The notes under the pieces: model-generated
Seen by the model: the letters and a program-made list of their open reading frames with translations, nothing else
Told to the model about the DNA's origin: nothing
Databases searched by the model: none
In this document: piece by piece, positions 53,322 through 61,695 of the stretch
Layout: each line of letters opens with the position of its first letter
How positions within the stretch are numbered: the stretch's first letter is position 1
NCBI RefSeq assembly: GCF_048263515.1
Contig: NZ_JBLXEC010000008.1
Coordinates: 93,618-157,617 of the forward strand
DNA length: 64,000 nucleotides
Reading direction: 5' to 3'
Source of the DNA: Marinovum sp048263515
GTDB lineage: Bacteria; Pseudomonadota; Alphaproteobacteria; Rhodobacterales; Rhodobacteraceae
Made by a program: the position numbers and the translations under genes

Positions 53322-54442
53322 CGGTGATCCGCGTCGGCGCCGCGCCAGACTCCTTCGAGTCCCGAGGCCTCTATTTCGACGGCGACACCGCAGTCGGCGA
53401 TCTGGCGCATGTCACCGTCGACGAAGACGCCCGCGCCCTGCGCATTGGCCGCATGGGCTTTGCGCCCCTGCTCTGGCCGCTCGACGATCTGCGCCAACTG
53501 CCGGATCAGGCCGGCGGCGACCTAGTGATCCTGCACCGACGCGACGACCCGGTGGCGCGGCTGATCCTCGACGACGGCCTGCTGCTCCAGCGCCTGCCCG
53601 ACGTCCGCCGCCCGGCGCCGCTGGTGCGGCGCGGCCGGCTGATGGCCTGGGCCGCGGCGGCGCTGGCCTCGGTGGCGCTGATCGTCTTCGTGCTGGTGCC
53701 CACCATGGCCGACCAGATGGCAGACTACATCCCGCCCGCCGGCGAACGCGCGCTCGGCGCCGCCACGCTCGACCAGATCCGCAGCGCGCTGGACGAAAGC
53801 GGCATGGGCGAACCGGTGGCCTTCTGCAACGCCCCCGAAGGCCTCACCGCGCTCGAGACACTGCGCGCCCGCCTCGCCCCCGGCCTGCCCGAAGGCCAGG
53901 AGATCTCGGTGCATGTGCTCGATCACGAGATGATCAACGCCTTCGTCCTGCCCGGCGGCTACGTGGTCTTCTTCCGCGGCTTGATCCAGGCCGCCGAGAC
54001 CCCGGAAGAGGTTGCCGCCGTCTTCGCCCACGAAATCGGCCATGTGGTCAGCCGCGACCCGACCCGCCATGCCCTGCGCTCCGCCGGCTCGATCGGCGTG
54101 CTGGGCCTGCTCTTCGGCGATTTCGCCGGCGGCGCGCTGGTGCTGTTTCTCGCAGAACGCCTGATCGAGGCCAGCTACGCCCGCGAGGCCGAGGCCGCCG
54201 CCGATGATTTCGCCCGCGCCCTGCTGATGGACACCGCCATCGACCCCGCCGCGCTCGGCGTCTTCTTCGACCGCCTGCGCCGCGCCTTCGGCGAAGAGGA
54301 AGGCTTCCTCGCCCATTTCACCTCGCATCCCGCCCTGTCAGACCGCATCCTCGCCGCCCAGGCCGACCTGCCCGACAACTTCACCCCCCGCCCCCTCCTG
54401 ACAGACCCCGAGTGGCAGTCCCTGCAGACCATCTGCAACTGA
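53318..54442 (+). CDS. M48-family membrane metallopeptidase
   Basis: A 374-aa protein with an N-terminal domain (about 1-105), one membrane helix (109-130) and an M48 zinc peptidase domain. The zinc motif is HEIGH (238-242), with the third ligand in EAEAAADDFA. HPALSDRI near the C-terminus is a further M48 landmark. Related to HtpX/Oma1/LoiP-type proteases that handle membrane or periplasmic proteins. The start overlaps the DUF898 stop. Confidence 0.92.
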   Translation: MTVIRVGAAPDSFESRGLYFDGDTAVGDLAHVTVDEDARALRIGRMGFAPLLWPLDDLRQLPDQAGGDLVILHRRDDPVARLILDDGLLLQRLPDVRRPAPLVRRGRLMAWAAAALASVALIVFVLVPTMADQMADYIPPAGERALGAATLDQIRSALDESGMGEPVAFCNAPEGLTALETLRARLAPGLPEGQEISVHVLDHEMINAFVLPGGYVVFFRGLIQAAETPEEVAAVFAHEIGHVVSRDPTRHALRSAGSIGVLGLLFGDFAGGALVLFLAERLIEASYAREAEAAADDFARALLMDTAIDPAALGVFFDRLRRAFGEEEGFLAHFTSHPALSDRILAAQADLPDNFTPRPLLTDPEWQSLQTICN

Positions 54443-54467
54443 GCCGCAGCCTCCATTCCTCTTGCCG

Positions 54468-54514
54468 AAAATACCCTCGGGGGAGTCGCCAAAGGCGACG
54501 GGGGCAGCGCCCCC
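54468..54514 (+). repeat. Conserved intergenic element, second copy
   Basis: AAAATACCCTCGGGGGAG (54468-54485), then the hairpin TCGCC-AAA-GGCGA and GGGGGCAGCGCCCCC. The order matches 4486-4535. It lies between the convergent ends of the M48 and ppk2 genes. Confidence 0.65.
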
Positions 54515-54536
54515 AACCTGCGCGCCACCAGCCGCC

Positions 54537-55451
54537 CTAAAACACCTTCGGCACGTAAAGCTCATCCGGCAGCACCTGCCGCTCGTAGTCGGGGTTGTAG
54601 ACCCGCTCCGGCAGGGTCACCTTCTCGTGCGGCACCTCCTCGTAAGGGATCTTCGTCAGGATGTGCTCGATGCAGTTCAGCCGCTCGCGCTTCTTGTCGT
54701 TGCCCTCGACGATGTACCAGGGCGCCTCGGGAATGTTGGTCCGCGCGAACATCTCTTCCTTGGCCTTGGTATATTGCTCCCAGCGGATCCGGCTCTCGAG
54801 ATCCATCGGCGACAGCTTCCACTGTTTCATCGGATCATGGATGCGCATCAGGAAGCGCAGCTGCTGCTCCTGGTCGGTGATCGAGAACCAGTATTTCAGC
54901 AGGATCACCCCCGAGCGCACCAGCATCCGCTCGAATTCCGGCACGTCCTGGAAGAAGTTCTCGACCTCCTTCTCGCTGGCAAAGCCCATCACCCGCTCGA
55001 CCCCGGCGCGGTTGTACCAGGAGCGATCGAACATCACGATCTCGCCGCCCGCCGGCAGATGCGGCACGTAGCGCTGGAAGAACCATTGCGACTGCTCGCG
55101 CCGCGACGGTGCCGGCAGCGCCACCACCCGCGCCACCCGCGGATCGAGCCGCTGGGCAATGCGCTTGATCACCCCGCCCTTGCCGGCGCTGTCGCGGCCT
55201 TCGAACAGGATGCAGACCTTGGCGCCGGTGTGCTGCACCCAGTCCTGCACCTTGATCAGTTCCGACTGCAGCCGCAGCAGGTTGCGGAAATAGACCTCGC
55301 GGTCCAGCATCTCGGGGTGTTCGCGCAGGTAGATCTTGCGAATCTCGCGGCTCAGCATCGGCTCCGAGAACTCGATCTCGATATCCTCGTCGAACGTGTC
55401 CTGAAGCTCGGCTTCCAGCCAGTCCAGCGCGCAATTGTCATCTTCGGTCAT
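54537..55451 (-). CDS. ppk2: Polyphosphate kinase 2 (class I)
   Basis: A 304-aa PPK2 that phosphorylates nucleoside diphosphates using polyphosphate. Walker A is FEGRDSAGKGG; Walker B is FDRSWYNRAGVERVMG, with the PPK2 lid region QWFFQRYVPHLPAGGE. One PPK2 domain indicates class I (NDP to NTP). ATG 55451 follows GGAG at 7 nt and gives MTEDDNCALDW; an upstream in-frame start is poorly placed. Confidence 0.94.
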   Translation of the reverse strand: MTEDDNCALDWLEAELQDTFDEDIEIEFSEPMLSREIRKIYLREHPEMLDREVYFRNLLRLQSELIKVQDWVQHTGAKVCILFEGRDSAGKGGVIKRIAQRLDPRVARVVALPAPSRREQSQWFFQRYVPHLPAGGEIVMFDRSWYNRAGVERVMGFASEKEVENFFQDVPEFERMLVRSGVILLKYWFSITDQEQQLRFLMRIHDPMKQWKLSPMDLESRIRWEQYTKAKEEMFARTNIPEAPWYIVEGNDKKRERLNCIEHILTKIPYEEVPHEKVTLPERVYNPDYERQVLPDELYVPKVF

Positions 55452-55589
55452 ATGGTGCTCCAGGTCCTGTCCCGGGGCCCCTACCAGTCGGGTTTGACGC
55501 TTTGATGTCAGCCCGAGGCCTGCCAGCGCCCCGCCCGGGCATGCGCCCGTTTTGCGCAATCCTAGCCGGTTTGTCCGCCGCGCTGAACG

Positions 55590-56633
55590 TCAAAGCGCGG
55601 CGCAGGCCGGAATTCTTGTCACAGGGGCCGCGCGCGGCGGGCGCGGCGCGGTTTTCGCGGGCGGCGCCCGCACCAGCGCCGCCGCCTCGAAGCCGCGCAG
55701 GATCGGCCGGGCCGGGCGCATCGCGGCGCGGCCCGCGCAGCGCGGGGCCTGAAGAAGTCTCATGGCCTCGTCGCCCATCAGCAGGCTCTCGCAGAGCGCG
55801 CCCTCGGCCCGCAGGATGTGATGGGCCTCCAGCAGGACATGCACATAGGTGATCCGCGCGCAGGGGGCGATGCGGATGCTGGTGCCGTTGACCAGGGCCC
55901 TGGCCGGCACCAGCACCTCGGCCGTACCGAACATCAGCTCGGCCAGCGGCGAACGGAGCAGCACCCGGTGCTGCTGGCTCAGCCGCAGCGGCGCATGGTT
56001 GCCGATGGTGCCGGGCGCAAAGAGCACCGGCGCCGCCGCCCCCCGCCCCGCCAGCCGCCGCTGCCCGTACCAGGCCACCGGCTGCAGCCCGGCGTCCAGC
56101 GTGCGCAGCAGACGGCCGGTACCAATGTCTTCCGCCGCCACCGGCCCGCCGCGCGCGGCGATCCGCGTCTCGGCGGCGAAACAGACGAACCGGTGGTTGT
56201 AGTCCGCCTGCTGGTCGGCGGTGTAGAAGGCCGGGCTGCCATCCTGAAGCGCGGCAAGATACCATTGCTCGAGGTCGAACTCCGGCGTCCAGACGATCTA
56301 GCTCTCATGGCCGTTCTGGTCGAGCCCGCTGAGCACGATCACCCCGGCATCGGTGGGCGTAGTGCTGGTCGACCCGTCGACCGGCGCCGCATCGCTGCGC
56401 ATCACCACAGCATTGGCGATGGTCACCGGCCCGTTCGGCCCGATGTAGCTCACCGAATAGGTCTCGCCGACCTCGAACAGCCGCGGATCGCTGTCACCGT
56501 CGTGCGAGGTGATCGTCAGCCCGGTGGTCTCTGACGGCGGGCCATCGAAATGCGAGCGGTCGTCGCCGGTGCCGACATGGGCGCCGGTGGCGGTGGCGAA
56601 CTGGGTGTCGACGGCGTTGAAATTAAATGGCAT
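55590..56633 (-). pseudogene. Hint-domain protein gene interrupted by an in-frame TAG
   Basis: Read as one frame on the minus strand, this is a 347-codon gene for a secreted-type Hint (Hedgehog/intein) domain protein. Residues 1-111 (starting MPFNFNAVDTQF) end in NGHES at a TAG codon (56300-56298). The same frame continues with IVWTPEFDLEQWYLAALQDG and CFAAETRIAARGGPVAAEDI, where the Cys is the Hint nucleophile, and LRTLDAGLQPVAWYG, then the C-terminal QQHRVLLRSPLAELM. No frameshift occurs. The gene is therefore probably inactivated by a point nonsense mutation, unless the stop is read through or is a sequencing error. Confidence 0.85.
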
Positions 56634-56729
56634 CTGGCTTCCCCGGTGCCGCGGATATGCCGCAGAACCGGAAACACCGGGTTAATCCCGCCAAATAATC
56701 TCTGACAATTGTCGGCGTCTTGCGACGTG

Positions 56730-57188
56730 TCAGACCGGCAGGGCCGTGGTCTTGAACACCGTGCGCAGGGCAAAGCTCGACTGCATCCGCGCCACGCCGG
56801 GGATGCGGGTCAGGTATTGCCGGTGGATGCGGGCGAAATCGTCGGTGTCCTCGACCACCAGCTTGAGGATGTAATCCGCGGTGCCGGCCATCAGGTGGCA
56901 TTCCAGAACGTTCGGGATGCGCGCCACCGCGGTCTCGAAGCCCTCGAGCAATTCGTCCGACTGGCCAGACAGCGAGATCTCGACAAAGACCGTCGAGGGC
57001 AGGCCCAGCTTGCGCGGGTCGAGCATGGCGACATAATCGCGGATGATGCCTTCGTCTTCGAGCCGCTGCACCCGCCGGTGACAGGCCGAGGCCGAGAGGT
57101 TGATGCGTTCGGCGAGGTCGGCGTTGGACATCCGGCCATGCTTCTGCAGCACGGTCAGGATTCGTCGGTCCGTCGGGTCGAGCTGCAT
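56730..57188 (-). CDS. Lrp/AsnC-family regulator (AldR-like)
   Basis: A 152-aa Lrp-type regulator. The HTH is in MSNADLAERINLSASACHRR and the ligand (RAM) domain runs from about 70 on (GTADYILKLVVEDTDDFARI). It is divergent from ald (alanine dehydrogenase), the usual position of the alanine-responsive activator AldR. Start 57188 (MQLDPTDRRIL) fits family homologues; a longer frame upstream runs through the shared promoter and is unlikely. Confidence 0.9.
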   Translation of the reverse strand: MQLDPTDRRILTVLQKHGRMSNADLAERINLSASACHRRVQRLEDEGIIRDYVAMLDPRKLGLPSTVFVEISLSGQSDELLEGFETAVARIPNVLECHLMAGTADYILKLVVEDTDDFARIHRQYLTRIPGVARMQSSFALRTVFKTTALPV

Positions 57189-57223
57189 CAGGCGGCGTAT
57201 CCTTCGATCATCCCGCGATTTTA

Positions 57224-57238
57224 TCGAAGCCTCTTCGA
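57224..57238. promoter_or_regulatory. Palindrome between lrp-type gene and ald
   Basis: TCGAAG-CCT-CTTCGA, a perfect 15-bp dyad in the AT-rich gap between divergent lrp-type and ald genes. Lrp/AsnC proteins bind such short dyads, so it is a candidate operator for ald control. Confidence 0.55.
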
Positions 57239-57342
57239 AAATGACAGCCGGCTCGGGGAAAAAAGTCAATCACCTGCACCGAATTCTGCGCAAGGCTGGA
57301 GGAAAACACCCAAAAAACAACACGTCCAACAGGGAGATTTTG

Positions 57343-58464
57343 ATGAAGATCGGCTGTCCAACCGAGATCAAACCGCAGGAATTCCGCGTCGGCCTGACGC
57401 CCAATGCCGCGCAGGAAGCGATCGCCCATGGCCACGAGGTCGTGGTGCAGAGCGGCGCCGGGACCGGCTCGGGCTTTGACGATGCCGCCTATGCCGCCAT
57501 CGGCGCGGCGATCGTCGACAGCGCCGAAGAGGTCTTTGCCACCGCAGACATGATCGTCAAGGTCAAGGAGCCGCAGGCCGCCGAACGCAAGATGCTGCGC
57601 GAGGGCCAGCTGCTCTTTACCTACCTCCACCTCGCCCCCGATCCGGACCAGACGCATGACCTGCTGGCCTCGGGCGCGACCTGCATCGCCTACGAGACGG
57701 TGACCGATTCCCGTGGCGGCCTGCCGCTGCTGGCGCCGATGTCCGAGGTCGCCGGCAAGCTGGCGCCGCAGGTCGGCGCCTGGACCCTGCAGAAGGCCAA
57801 TGGCGGCCGTGGGGTGCTGATGGGCGGCGTACCCGGTGTGGGCCCGGCCAAGGTGGCGGTGATCGGTGGCGGCGTGGTCGGCACCCACGCGGCCCGCGTC
57901 GCGGCCGGCATGGGCGCCGATGTCACCGTGCTCGACCGGTCACTGCCGCGGATGCGCTATCTCGACGACGTCTTCGGCGGCACCTTCAAGACGATGTTCG
58001 CCAGCGCCGGCAATACCGCCGAGATCGCCCGCGAGGCCGACATGGTGATCGGCGCTGTGCTGATCCCCGGAGCGGCGGCGCCCAAGCTGATTTCACGGGC
58101 CGAGCTGGCTGACATGAAACCCGGCGCGGCGCTTGTGGACGTGGCGATCGACCAGGGCGGCTGTTTCGAGACCTCGAAGGCCACCACCCATGCCGATCCG
58201 ATCTACGAGGTCGACGGCATCATGCATTACTGCGTGGCCAACATGCCCGGCGCCGTGGCGCGCACCTCGACCATCGCGCTGGGCAATGCGACGATGCCCT
58301 TCCTGCTGGCCCTGGCCGACAAGGGCTGGAAGCAGGCCTGCGCCGATGACCCGCATCTGCTGGCCGGGTTGAACGTGCATGCCGGGCAGCTGACTTATGC
58401 CGCCGTGGGCGAGGCTCTGGGCATCTCGGTGACCGACCCCAAGGCTCTGGTCTCGGCAGGCTAG
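57343..58464 (+). CDS. ald: Alanine dehydrogenase
   Basis: A 373-aa NAD-dependent L-alanine dehydrogenase, converting alanine to pyruvate and ammonia. The N-terminal KIGCPTEIKPQEFRVGLTPN and the active-site segment FTYLHLAPD are typical. The nucleotide loop is VIGGGVVGTHAARVAAGMGA. VDVAIDQGGCFET and NMPGAVARTSTIALGN complete the family pattern. ATG 57343 follows AGGGAG. The divergent Lrp-type gene is its likely regulator. Confidence 0.97.
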   Translation: MKIGCPTEIKPQEFRVGLTPNAAQEAIAHGHEVVVQSGAGTGSGFDDAAYAAIGAAIVDSAEEVFATADMIVKVKEPQAAERKMLREGQLLFTYLHLAPDPDQTHDLLASGATCIAYETVTDSRGGLPLLAPMSEVAGKLAPQVGAWTLQKANGGRGVLMGGVPGVGPAKVAVIGGGVVGTHAARVAAGMGADVTVLDRSLPRMRYLDDVFGGTFKTMFASAGNTAEIAREADMVIGAVLIPGAAAPKLISRAELADMKPGAALVDVAIDQGGCFETSKATTHADPIYEVDGIMHYCVANMPGAVARTSTIALGNATMPFLLALADKGWKQACADDPHLLAGLNVHAGQLTYAAVGEALGISVTDPKALVSAG

Positions 58465-58514
58465 GCGCCTGGCGTGGATCGCCGGGCCGGTGGGCGGTCC
58501 GGCGGTTTGCTCAA

Positions 58515-58704
58515 GCCGCGTCTCGTCGGGCCGCGGTGCGGCGATCTGCGGCTGGTTCAACAGCACTTTATCCCCGCCAAGACCGGAAGAGATCAGGTCG
58601 GCGCGCTTGGGTCAGCCAAATCGCCGTGCCGTGGAGGCGGCCCGTCATGCCAAAGGCATGCCTCTGGCATGATGCGCGGCGGCCTTTGGCCGCTGTTAAC
58701 GCGC
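58515..58704 (+). repeat. Dispersed repeat, copy E (subfamily 2)
   Basis: Copy between ald and pheT. It starts CCGCGTCTCGTCGGGCCGCG and has the core CAGCACTTTATCCCCGCCAAG and the AAATCGCCGTGCCG block. It carries the TCATGCC...GGCATGA insert (58645-58672), and ends with CGCTGTTAACGCGC. The subfamily 1 terminal arms are replaced by GGGCCGCGGTGCGGCGA. The ald-pheT gap of 582 bp holds no gene. Confidence 0.8.
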
Positions 58705-58760
58705 TTGGTCCTTCAATCCGAACGCGCCGCTTGCTTCGCCACCTGTCCTGATCCAAGCGC

Positions 58761-58926
58761 GAGCCGCGTATCGACGGGCCGCGGTGCGGCGACCCCGGTT
58801 GGTTCGGCAGCACTTTATCCCAGCCAAGTCCGCAAAGGATCAGATCGACGCGCCTCGTTGGCCAAATCGCCGTGCCGAGGGGCGGCCCGGCGATGCGCGG
58901 CGGCTTGCAGCCGCTGTTAACGCGCT
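58761..58926 (+). repeat. Dispersed repeat, copy F (subfamily 2)
   Basis: Copy directly after E. GAGCCGCGTATCGACGGGCC opens it, the core is GGCAGCACTTTATCCCAGCC, then CAAATCGCCGTGCCGAGG and the end CAGCCGCTGTTAACGCGC. It lacks the nested insert present in E. Copies E and F start about 246 bp apart, close to the spacing in the subfamily 1 array. Confidence 0.82.
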
Positions 58927-59046
58927 TGGCGCTTTGCTCCATGGCCTCTGCGCACCGTCACCCCCCAAACTCACCAGGTCTTTCCCCTCTCTGCCCTTTG
59001 CGGTATCTCCCGGCGCAACCCGAATGACTGACCGGAAGCGACGCAC

Positions 59047-61446
59047 ATGAAATTCACCCTGTCCTGGCTCAAGGATCATCTCGACACGCAGGCCTCGGTC
59101 GACGAGATCACCTATGCGCTCACCGATCTCGGCCTCGAGGTCGAGGAGGTCTCGAACCCGGCGGAACGTCTGGGGGAATTCACCATCGGCAAGGTGCTCA
59201 AGGCAGAGAAACACCCCGATGCCGACAAGCTCAAGGTCTGCCAGGTGGCCACCGCCGACGGCGAGACCCAGATCATCTGCGGCGCCCCCAATGCGCGCGA
59301 AGGCATCACCGTGGTGATCGCCAAGCCCGGCGTCTATGTCCCCGGCATCGACACCACCATCGGCGTCGGCAAGATCCGCGGCATCGAGAGCTACGGCATG
59401 ATGTGCTCCGAGCGCGAGATGGAACTCAGCGAAGAACACGACGGCATCATCGAGCTGCCCTCCGGCGAGGTCGGCCAGCGCTTCACCGACTGGCTGGCCG
59501 AGAATGATCCCGCCAAGGTCGACCCGGTGATCGAGATTGCGATCACCCCCAACCGCCCCGATGCGCTGGGGGTGCATGGCATCGCCCGCGACCTCGCGGC
59601 GCGCGGCCTGGGCAAGCTCAAGCGCCCCGACGCCAGCCACGTCGAAAGCCATTTCCCCTGCCCGATCAGCGTCAGCATTGACGAGGACACCCGCAAGGAT
59701 GGCTGCGAGGTCTTTGCCGGCCGGCTGATCCGCAATGTCGAGAACGGCCCCTCGCCCGAGTGGCTGCAGACCCGGCTGCGCGCCATCGGCCTGCGGCCGA
59801 TCTCGCGGCTGGTCGATATCACCAACTTCTTCACCTATGACCGCAACCGTCCGCTGCACGTCTTCGACGCCGACAAGGTGCAGGGCAACCTGCGCGTTCA
59901 CCGCGCCCGGGGCGGCGAGACCCTGATGGGCCTCGACGAAAAGGAATACACCTTCTCCGAGGGCCAGGTGGTGATCTCCGACGACCAGGGCATCGAGAGC
60001 ATCGGCGGCATCATGGGCGGGTTGCCCACCGGCTGCACGTACGAGACCACCAATGTCTTTCTCGAGGCCGCGGTCTGGGATCACATCCAGATCGCCATGA
60101 CCGGCCGCGCGCTCAAGATCAACTCCGACGCGCGCTATCGCAACGAACGCGGCATCGACCCGGCCTACAACATGCAGGCGATGGAGGATGCGACGCAGAT
60201 GATCCTCGATCTCTGCGGCGGCGAGGCCTCGTCGATCGTGGTCGCGGGCGAGGTGCCCAACGTGGCGCGGGCCTACGAGCTTGACCCCAAGCGGCTGCAA
60301 TCGCTGGTCGGCATGGAGATCCCCGAGAGCGAACAGCGCCAGATCCTGACCTCGCTGGGCTTCCGGCTCGAGGGCAACATGGCGCATGTCCCCTCCTGGC
60401 GCCCCGATGTGCTGGGCACCGCCGACCTGGTGGAAGAGGTGGCGCGCGTCGCCTCGCTGACCAAGCTGCCGGCCCGTCCGCTGCCCCGCCCCTCCGAGGG
60501 CGTGCCGCGGCCGATCCTGTCGCCGATGCAGAAACGTGAGGCCGCCGCGCGGCGCACCACCGCGGCGCTGGGCTACAACGAATGCGTGACCTACAGCTTC
60601 ATCGACGAGCGCTCGGCGCAGCTGTTCGACGGTGGCGAGGATGCCACCCGTCTGGCCAACCCGATCTCGTCCGAGATGAGCCACATGCGCCCCGACCTGC
60701 TGCCGGGCCTGTTGCAGGCCGCCGCGCGCAACCAGGCGCGGGGCTTCATGGACATGGCGCTCTTCGAGCTGGGCCATGTCTTTCAGGGCGGCGAACCCGG
60801 CGAGCAGAGCAACCAGGTGGCGGGCCTGCTGGTCGGCCGCACTGGTCCCAAGGACGTGCATGGCGCCTCGCGCCCGGTGAATGTCTTTGACGCCAAGGCT
60901 GATGCCGAGGCGATCCTGGCCGCCATGGGCGCCCCCGCCAAGGCGCAGATCCGCCGCGACGGCCCGGGCTGGTTCCATCCCGGTCGCCACGGGGTGATCT
61001 GCCTCGGGCCCAAGAAGGTGCTGGGCGTCTTCGGCGAGCTGCACCCCAGGGTGCTGCAGGCAATGGACGTGAAGGGCCCGGCGATGGCCTTCACCCTCTT
61101 CCCCGAGCAAATCCCCCTGCCGCGCAACTCCGGCGCGACGCGCTCTGCGCTCGAGCTGAACGACCTGCAGGCGGTGGAACGCGATTTCGCCTTCGTGCTG
61201 GATGCGGACGTGGCGGCGCTCGACGTGGTCAATGCCGCTGGCGGGGCCGACAAGGGGCTGATTTCCGAGGTGCGGGTGTTCGACGAGTTCATCGGTGGCT
61301 CGCTCGGCGAGGGCAAGAAATCCCTGGCGATCACCGTGCGGCTGCAGCCGACCGACAAGACGCTGACCGAAAAGGACATCGAGGCGGTCTCCGCCAAGGT
61401 GGTCGAGAAGGTCGGCAAGGCGACAGGCGGCGTGCTGCGGGGCTGA
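59047..61446 (+). CDS. pheT: Phenylalanyl-tRNA synthetase beta subunit
   Basis: A 799-aa beta subunit of PheRS. The tRNA-binding (EMAP-like) domain covers about residues 40-150 (VCQVATADGETQIICGAPNA). The B3/B4 editing domain follows, then B5 (near 400-470; VPSWRPDVLGTADLVEEVAR). The C-terminal ferredoxin-like anticodon-binding domain covers about 705-799 (VERDFAFVLDADVAALDVVN). The alpha subunit gene pheS, usually adjacent, is absent from this window on either side. Confidence 0.96.
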   Translation: MKFTLSWLKDHLDTQASVDEITYALTDLGLEVEEVSNPAERLGEFTIGKVLKAEKHPDADKLKVCQVATADGETQIICGAPNAREGITVVIAKPGVYVPGIDTTIGVGKIRGIESYGMMCSEREMELSEEHDGIIELPSGEVGQRFTDWLAENDPAKVDPVIEIAITPNRPDALGVHGIARDLAARGLGKLKRPDASHVESHFPCPISVSIDEDTRKDGCEVFAGRLIRNVENGPSPEWLQTRLRAIGLRPISRLVDITNFFTYDRNRPLHVFDADKVQGNLRVHRARGGETLMGLDEKEYTFSEGQVVISDDQGIESIGGIMGGLPTGCTYETTNVFLEAAVWDHIQIAMTGRALKINSDARYRNERGIDPAYNMQAMEDATQMILDLCGGEASSIVVAGEVPNVARAYELDPKRLQSLVGMEIPESEQRQILTSLGFRLEGNMAHVPSWRPDVLGTADLVEEVARVASLTKLPARPLPRPSEGVPRPILSPMQKREAAARRTTAALGYNECVTYSFIDERSAQLFDGGEDATRLANPISSEMSHMRPDLLPGLLQAAARNQARGFMDMALFELGHVFQGGEPGEQSNQVAGLLVGRTGPKDVHGASRPVNVFDAKADAEAILAAMGAPAKAQIRRDGPGWFHPGRHGVICLGPKKVLGVFGELHPRVLQAMDVKGPAMAFTLFPEQIPLPRNSGATRSALELNDLQAVERDFAFVLDADVAALDVVNAAGGADKGLISEVRVFDEFIGGSLGEGKKSLAITVRLQPTDKTLTEKDIEAVSAKVVEKVGKATGGVLRG

Positions 61447-61456
61447 GGTTTGGCGG

Positions 61457-61620
61457 GCGCCATCGCCGACACGCGGGGTGGCGATCCAACCGTCGATCGG
61501 CAGCACTTTATCCCTGCCAAATCCGGAAAAGACCTGAGCGACGCGCCTACGCACCCAAATCGCCGCCCCGGGGGGCGGGTCGGCGATGGCGCGGCGGCCT
61601 GACGGCCTTGATTCCGCGCC
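61457..61620 (+). repeat. Dispersed repeat, copy D (subfamily 1)
   Basis: Copy between pheT and the P450 gene. It begins GCGCCATCGCCGACACGCGG, has the core GGCAGCACTTTATCCCTGCC and ends GGGTCGGCGATGGCGCGGCG, then CCTTGATTCCGCGCC. It lacks the nested insert, like copy B. The arms pair over about 15 bp. Confidence 0.85.
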
Positions 61621-61640
61621 GGACGAAATCTAATCGGTAA

Positions 61641-61693
61641 GGTGGGTTACAAACCCACCCTACGGACCGTGTAAGGTGGGTTTCCAACCCACC
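61641..61693. repeat. Two GGTGGGTT/AACCCACC hairpins
   Basis: GGTGGGTT-ACA-AACCCACC (61641-61659) and GGTGGGTT-TCC-AACCCACC (61675-61693) are two near-identical hairpins, each preceded by GTAA. The pair ends just before the P450 stop. This GTGGGTT repeat type is found dispersed in many proteobacterial genomes, and the hairpins may also aid transcription termination. Confidence 0.8.
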
Positions 61694-61695
61694 AT

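Noticed and set aside
58840..61554. Long open frame antisense to pheT (904 aa)
   Set aside because: Same reason: pheT is unmistakable on the other strand and the antisense product lacks recognisable domains.
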